From contig JANBPU010000190.1 in the NCBI GenBank assembly GCA_027575805.1, positions 1 to 31,345 of the forward strand: 31,345 bases of DNA, written 5' to 3'. The notes under the pieces are model-generated. The model was not told the DNA's origin and did not search any database. It saw only the letters and a list, made by a program, of their open reading frames with translations. The translations under genes were made by a program, and so were the position numbers. Source of the stretch: Mycoemilia scoparia (taxonomy: Eukaryota > Kickxellomycota > Kickxellomycetes > Kickxellales > Kickxellaceae). Below are positions 26,813-31,345 of this stretch, in pieces; within the stretch, counting starts at the first letter, position 1, and each line of letters opens with the position of its first letter.

Positions 26813-29326
26813 ATGAGGAAAAGGAGATCTTCGCTGCCCTCGCTGCTATCCCAAAGGCAAGTGGTGGCAGCCCAGCTTCACGGGTACCAGGGCTCTGTCT
26901 CAGCCTTTCCAACCAATACCACCAAAACCAGGTCGCTATATGCTAGACTTGGCATAACTTATGATGTCAAAGGGCATAATGGCTGTGTCAACACCATAGC
27001 ATGGAATGAGTCTGGCTCTCTACTATTGTCCGGTTCAGGTAACTTTACTTCTACCACTACCTCCACCTCTGCTATTTCAAAGCGATATATGCAGATATAC
27101 ACACAATGCCTTTTGTAGTTATACTATCCATTCGTTTCTTTATATACATGATTCCTACTATTTTTCTCAATCTTTTTGTTTTTAATCGTTACCCTTCATT
27201 CAACATCTTGGATTTATGTAGATGACTTGTCACTGTGCTTATGGCGGTATCCCAGTGTTAAATACTCCGAAAACCGCCACCAACACTACAACCGGAGCAG
27301 AAACGCATCCCAAACCTTCCTGAATGACAGTGATGATTGGGATTATGCACACAATGGATCTGAGCAAGGAGATTTCGTGCTCAAGATAAACACTGGTCAC
27401 GCAAGCAATATCCTTTCTGCTTGCTTCTTGCCAGGGACTTCATCGACTTGCACCGTATCCTGCTCAGCTGACGGCACCACGCAGTTTATCGACTTGTCCC
27501 AATACCTTAGCGGCGGTTCTTTTTCTGGAGCATCAACGCCAAGATCTATAACAATTCATGATAGCCGGACTTTCCAATGTCATACAGATATGACACTAGA
27601 GGTTGTTCCAGATAGGGAATTTTCTGGCCTTGGTCACGTTTTCTTTGATTGCTCAGAAGATGGTACGGTCAATCGCTATGATAGTCGTATCAGCACATGG
27701 TGTTCATGCAATGGGATTGGAGAATGTCATAAGCATACTTTGTTGGATCTAAGCTCTACTTCGCCGAACAGATCCTTCGCCGATGGCAGGCGCAGCATGG
27801 GAATTACGTCAATTGATATAGACCCTGCTCATCCCCACCACTTGGCTGTGGCCTGCTCTGACCTGACAGTCAGGATCTATGACCAAAGATATCTCATCGA
27901 TCCATTATCCATTACTCACCCTACTACATTATCAACAAGCATTGGCTATACCAATGATAGTAGCAGGAGTAGTATTAATAATAATTCCTGGAAACTATCA
28001 AAGACATATAGCCTTGCATATACCTATATTCCAGAAAAGTTTAGAACCGTAGATACACCCACTCTTTCGAAAAGCAAGCTAAATGTTAGCTTTTGCGAGG
28101 CTATTGAGGGTATGCGGCCACATGTTCCTTCATTCATCAGCAGCTCGTCAAAATACAACTCGGCAACAATGCAAAGCCCCATTGTATTTGAATCTGACAA
28201 ACAAGAATATTTTGTCGGGTATACTAATGACAAAATTCAGAGTGTGAGCTACAATAAGCCTAATCGCGCTCGAATTGTATCAGTCAGATTTGATTCAAAT
28301 TATGGTGCTGGTACCCAAGAGGTTGGACCGATAAGTGATTTGCTGGTAAATTATAGTCCTGGAGAGATTTATTTGATTCGGCCTTCATTTTCTATGACTG
28401 ATGGGTATGAGAAAAGCAATACTTTGGTAGAAGAAAAGCCAGAAGCAACATTTGATGGGGGCAGCAGCAGCAATAGTAGTAGTAATAGCAACGAGGATAA
28501 CGTCAGTGGCTCAAGTGGAGAAACGAAACCTAAAATCTTGGAAAGTCTTGATATGACCAAGATCAAAAGAACTAACTACACAACACGGATTGGGAACAAT
28601 ACGGACATTGTACGAGTATTTAAAGGCCACATAAATGGTGAAACCATGATCAGCGAAGCAAACTTTTTCGGGCTTGATTCCTCGTTTATAGTTGCTGGCT
28701 CAGATGATGGCCGATTCTTTATTTGGGAAAAGTCAACTGGTAAGATCATAAATGCCCAGACTGCTGATAAGAATGTTGTTAACAGAGTCAGACCCCATCC
28801 GACAGAGTTGGTCTTGGCAGTCAGTGGAATTGACAAGACAATAAAGCTTTCTTTGCCCACAAACCCAAGTCCAATCGATGAAGAGAGCATAGCCAGGGCT
28901 GTAACAAGAAATATATCCATAAACAACATATTTACTAACTTTAATGAAAGTCTTCGAGATGATCGTGCCAATAACCGGAATTCACTTAGTGATGACTCCA
29001 GTGATGATAATGAGAATAGTGAGGATGATGACCAAGATAATACAAATGATGGGCTTCAACGAGCTCTGGCTTTCGTTGGCGCAATAGCTGCATTCAATCC
29101 ACACAATTTTGGTAAGTATACTTCATCTAACCTACTAAAATAACCATTTGCGTAAAAGTATCTCTTGTAAAAATTTAAACATTTAGAATGTACAGCTATT
29201 ATCATATCAGAAATTGTAGGTTTCTCTTCGGCTTTTGCAGACTTCTTTTCAGCTGGTGAGCTCAGTGTCTGCAATCGTGGTTTGGACATTGGAAAGTACT
29301 CTGTATTTTTTGAAAGACCAAAATGA
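26813..29326 (+). CDS. DCAF6-like WD40 protein, three exons
   Basis: The exons are 26813-27038, 27222-29111 and 29241-29326 (733 residues). Intron 1 (27039-27221, GTAACT...TTATGTAG) restores GSDDLSLCLWRY across the junction, and intron 2 (29112-29240, GTAAGT...TTTGCAG) restores the frame to a stop at 29324. WD repeats match the DCAF6/DCAF8/WDTC1 group: GHNGCVNTIAWNESGSLLLSGSDD (about 53-77), GHASNILSACFLPG, CHTDMTLEVV, DCSEDGTVNRYDSR, VACSDLTVRIYDQR, GHINGETMISEANFFG and AGSDDGRFFIWEK, ending PHPTELVLAVSGIDKTIKL. YDSR (228-231) and YDQR (295-298) fit the WDxR (DWD) motif used to bind DDB1. A Ser/Asn run (about 487-505) and an acidic run (about 660-690) are inserted. It is a probable substrate receptor of a CUL4-DDB1 ubiquitin ligase; the substrate is unknown. 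Without introns the frame breaks, so the splice model is needed. Confidence 0.88.
27039..27221 (+). other. Intron 1 of the DCAF6-like gene
   Basis: 183 nt with GT and AG ends. Removing it joins G and AT into Asp and completes the conserved GSDD-L-LW core of the first WD repeat. Confidence 0.88.
29112..29240 (+). other. Intron 2 of the DCAF6-like gene
   Basis: 129 nt, GTAAGT donor and TTTTGCAG acceptor. Splicing gives the C-terminal extension FGDFFSAGELSVCNRGLDIG and a stop at 29324-29326. Reading through would end at a stop within the intron, at 29143. Confidence 0.75.
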
Positions 29327-29590
29327 TCATACTACTGTATTGCTCAATGCATTTGGCGAGATTTCATTTGGGATCAAATGTATTGCAAGCAGAAATGGAC
29401 CCTCATATTTTGACCCAAGCACAGGGAAATTTATATGCAATTCCTAAGGGGACATTTTTGCCAAAGACCTTGTGAAATCTAACCATTTGATAAGTTGTCA
29501 TTGCTCTCAGAATATTTTGGAAACCAATCCGAACCAAGTAATTTGTTTTTCCTACTACAACACCTATTCTCTTTATAGCCTTGTTTGTAC

Positions 29591-29624
<34 letters not shown>
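29591..29624. repeat. (TAT)n trinucleotide microsatellite
   Basis: About eleven perfect TAT/ATT units, followed by a few imperfect ones. Confidence 0.9.
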
Positions 29625-29710
29625 GCTACTATTATCACATTAATTACTGGTATTACTCCAGCTATGAACTTAGCAATTAAATTGGACAAAGACAAAAAGG
29701 ACTTCAATTA

Positions 29711-29809
29711 TGGGCAATAGTTTTTGAAGGGTAAATTCTGGTGACCAATGGTTATAGGCGCAGCAACCACAGTCAAATGAGTGACAAACCCTTCAAAAAT
29801 AATCGCCCA
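29711..29809 (-). mobile_element. MITE-like element, copy H (right-half derivative)
   Basis: 99 bp with TA exactly at both edges (29709-29710 and 29810-29811). The termini are TGGGCAATAGTTTTTGAAGG and the complement ending AAAATAATCGCCCA. The interior, on the minus strand, has GCGCCTATAACCATTGGTCACC, as in copies D-F. This copy shows the TA target duplication most cleanly. Confidence 0.87.
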
Positions 29810-29884
29810 TATAGTAGTGCGCTAACTATGCAGCCATATTGTGGATTAAGGACCTGGCAACTTATCCCTGAGCACGGATTTACA

Positions 29885-30367
29885 TCAATTTTGGCCCTTC
29901 TTAATAGGGTCAAGCAGACTGTGGTTTATGTGTATTAAATGGTCTACAAGGCTAATGATTCTGGATAATTTATATAAATTCAACTCATTAAAGTCGGGAA
30001 TATTTTGAGCAATCACCCTGATCTTCTTGAGCTCATAACTAGTGACCTCCAATTCTTTTCTGACATCGACGACATCCCTTGTTTTCATGTCAACAATGTC
30101 TTTGATGTTTTTCATGGCAACAAAGACGGGCTTGAGGAACTGCAGCCGCTCAGCAGTGTGCTGAGGAAGCTGAAGACCCTCTGCAATGTCAGTCAGGGAA
30201 CCAAAGGCCTGCTTATTGGCAGCGGAAACAGCAGGTACCATAGGAACATCAGCTTGTTGTGGAGAAGCAGCAGCGGCCACAGCATTGCTCACATTATCGA
30301 CAGGGACAGCGACAGCAGTGAGGGCAAAAACCAAGACAGAGATAGCGGTGAGCTTGAAGAAGTGCAT
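29885..30367 (-). CDS. Secreted helical protein without cysteines, 160 residues
   Basis: The signal peptide is MHFFKLTAISVLVFALTAVA, with cleavage near residues 20-22. An Ala/Pro/Val-rich linker of about 22-52 follows, then a helical, charged region of about 55-155 with heptad-like hydrophobic spacing (ERLQFLKPVFVAMKNIKDIV, KELEVTSYELKKIRVIA, LYKLSRIISLVDHLI). There are no cysteines. I recognise no family; a secreted or wall-associated fungal protein is the most that can be said. The ATG at 30367 is chosen because it opens the signal peptide, follows a CA-rich leader, and no ATG lies between it and a TATA element 75 bp upstream. The frame extends upstream only through non-ATG codons. Confidence 0.68.
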   Translation of the reverse strand: MHFFKLTAISVLVFALTAVAVPVDNVSNAVAAAASPQQADVPMVPAVSAANKQAFGSLTDIAEGLQLPQHTAERLQFLKPVFVAMKNIKDIVDMKTRDVVDVRKELEVTSYELKKIRVIAQNIPDFNELNLYKLSRIISLVDHLIHINHSLLDPIKKGQN

Positions 30368-30441
30368 TGTGTGTGTGTGCTTATGTATAAAATAAATTAG
30401 ATAATTATACGATAATTGTGCTCTATCAAATTTAGGGGCGG

Positions 30442-30449
30442 AATATATA
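30442..30449 (-). promoter_or_regulatory. TATA box of the 160-residue secreted-protein gene
   Basis: TATATATT read on the minus strand, about 75-80 bp upstream of the ATG at 30367, followed by an ATG-free leader ending in a CA repeat. Confidence 0.5.
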
Positions 30450-30864
30450 GGAAAGGTAGTTGAAAGGAAACCTGGACAAATCAAGGAACATTCTTTCGAG
30501 CTACCAGCTTATATACACTATTCGGGGCTGGGATCTGGCTCATGAAGAAACAGCACTAACAGCAGGGGTTTTGAGTATGATGAACTTGGAATCCTGAGTG
30601 GTCTGACAAAATTCAAGCCAACCGTCTCCACTAACCAACTACAACCTGTTTATCCTGCTCAACCTAAAGCCCAATAAGCATGAGTGTTGTTCCATAGATA
30701 TTGGCAATACACTCGGCTGCGCCTCAATTGAACAAAAAGGGAAAGCCTAAATATACTTCTGACTGTTTTGAGGTGGGAGTACCATTACAACAATGTAGGT
30801 GATCTCTTGTATAATTGACAATCTCCAGAATTTCCAAGTAACAACAAACAAAAAGATAGGCATA

Positions 30865-30906
30865 CTCACCAAAATCTTACATTGGTCCTTCAAAAATAAT
30901 CGCCGA
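30865..30906 (+). repeat. Degraded MITE terminus, copy J
   Basis: CTCACCAAAAT followed by GGTCCTTCAAAAATAATCG corresponds to the right end of the family (TCACCAAAATT...CCCTTCAAAAATTATGATCCA). No left half is present. Confidence 0.6.
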
Positions 30907-31240
30907 TGTTAATATGAAGGGCTATGTTTACAAATAGATGAGATTGAGAATATGTGGCTGCTGGGCTGAATATTGTGTACAGATGTTGAAGGGCATGGGT
31001 CGGGGGTCCGAATCCATGATCCTGTTGCCCCCCTGGAGGAGCGCAATTCGGAGCATGGGTTTCGCACCCCCTGACCAATTGTGATGCCTATTTCTCAACA
31101 GAGAAACGTTCAAAGGCTGCCCAAGTAATAGCTATTTATACTCTTATGAATTCCGTAGTGTTCGGGACTCTTTATCAATAAATCACTGTTTATTCCATAT
31201 TCGTTTCCTATAACAATATCTGTTCCCTATAACACAGATA

Positions 31241-31345
31241 TGAGTGATTATTTTTGAAAGGCTAAATACAGATAGTGCATAATGAAGCATTGGTCAATGA
31301 AAATATATGGGGATTAGTATGCAAGCTGAAACTGGCCTACTAGTA
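31241..31345 (+). mobile_element. MITE-like element, copy K, cut by the window edge
   Basis: It starts TGAGTGATTATTTTTGAAAG after TA and continues with the left-half interior (AGTGCATAATGAAGCATTGG, TCAATGAAAATATATGG, ACTGGCCTACTAGTA). It follows copy C closely, so it may be another long copy. Confidence 0.78.

Larger units (their letters stand above)
29327..29884. other. Intergenic region with ATT microsatellite and MITE copy H
   Basis: About 560 bp between the converging DCAF6-like gene and the 160-residue secreted-protein gene. Apart from the microsatellite and the MITE, nothing is recognisable. Confidence 0.6.
30368..31345. other. Gene-poor right end with MITE copies J and K
   Basis: About 980 bp with no convincing gene. 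It holds a TATA element, a degraded MITE terminus (J) and the start of a further MITE copy (K) that runs off the window. Confidence 0.55.

Noticed and set aside
30990..31080. GGGGGTCCGAATCC and nearby CCCC/GGGG blocks resembling a tRNA B box
   Set aside because: The arms of a T-stem do not pair on either strand and no A box with correct spacing is present.

Overview
The window looks like nuclear DNA of a fungus, probably an early-diverging lineage (Zoopagomycota or Mucoromycota). The evidence is an AT-leaning sequence, GT-AG introns in one gene, fungal families (a DUF3605/Gig1-like protein, a Git3/cAMP-receptor-like GPCR tail, a large Gea/GBF1 Arf-GEF, Gdt1, a DCAF6-like WD40 protein) and Asn/Ser-rich low-complexity tracts. 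The exact genus cannot be fixed from the sequence alone.

Layout. The left part (about 1-13.9 kb) is a conserved-gene segment. It holds the 3' end of a GPCR gene (+), a DUF3605 gene (-) with an unusually long ATG-free leader, a 2269-residue single-exon Arf-GEF (+), and an LRR/F-box-like gene (-). No copy of the dispersed repeat family was seen here. The right part (about 13.9-31.3 kb) is gene-poor. It contains four short lineage-specific-looking minus-strand genes: a 57-residue secreted prepropeptide with a Kex2-type site, a 132-residue His-rich basic protein, a 194-residue secreted six-cysteine protein with a Lys/His-rich tail, and a 160-residue cysteine-free secreted helical protein. Among them lie about ten copies or fragments of one short inverted-repeat element (MITE-like, TA-flanked) and a second dispersed repeat. 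Two conserved genes, GDT1 and a three-exon DCAF6-like gene, sit between the last two secreted genes.

Function. The conserved genes cover signalling (GPCR), Golgi traffic (Arf-GEF), Golgi Mn/Ca homeostasis (Gdt1) and probable ubiquitin-ligase substrate recognition (DCAF). There is no sign that they act as one pathway. The small secreted genes each have a TATA element about 75-105 bp upstream of the ATG and share the repeat-rich compartment. That resembles the effector or secreted-peptide compartments of other fungi, but this is an inference.

The most notable items are the 57-residue prepropeptide with a 19-residue Gly/Leu-rich C-terminal peptide, the secreted Cys-rich/polybasic protein, the MITE family with its reciprocal deletion derivatives, and the 0.6-kb leader without any ATG in front of the DUF3605 gene.
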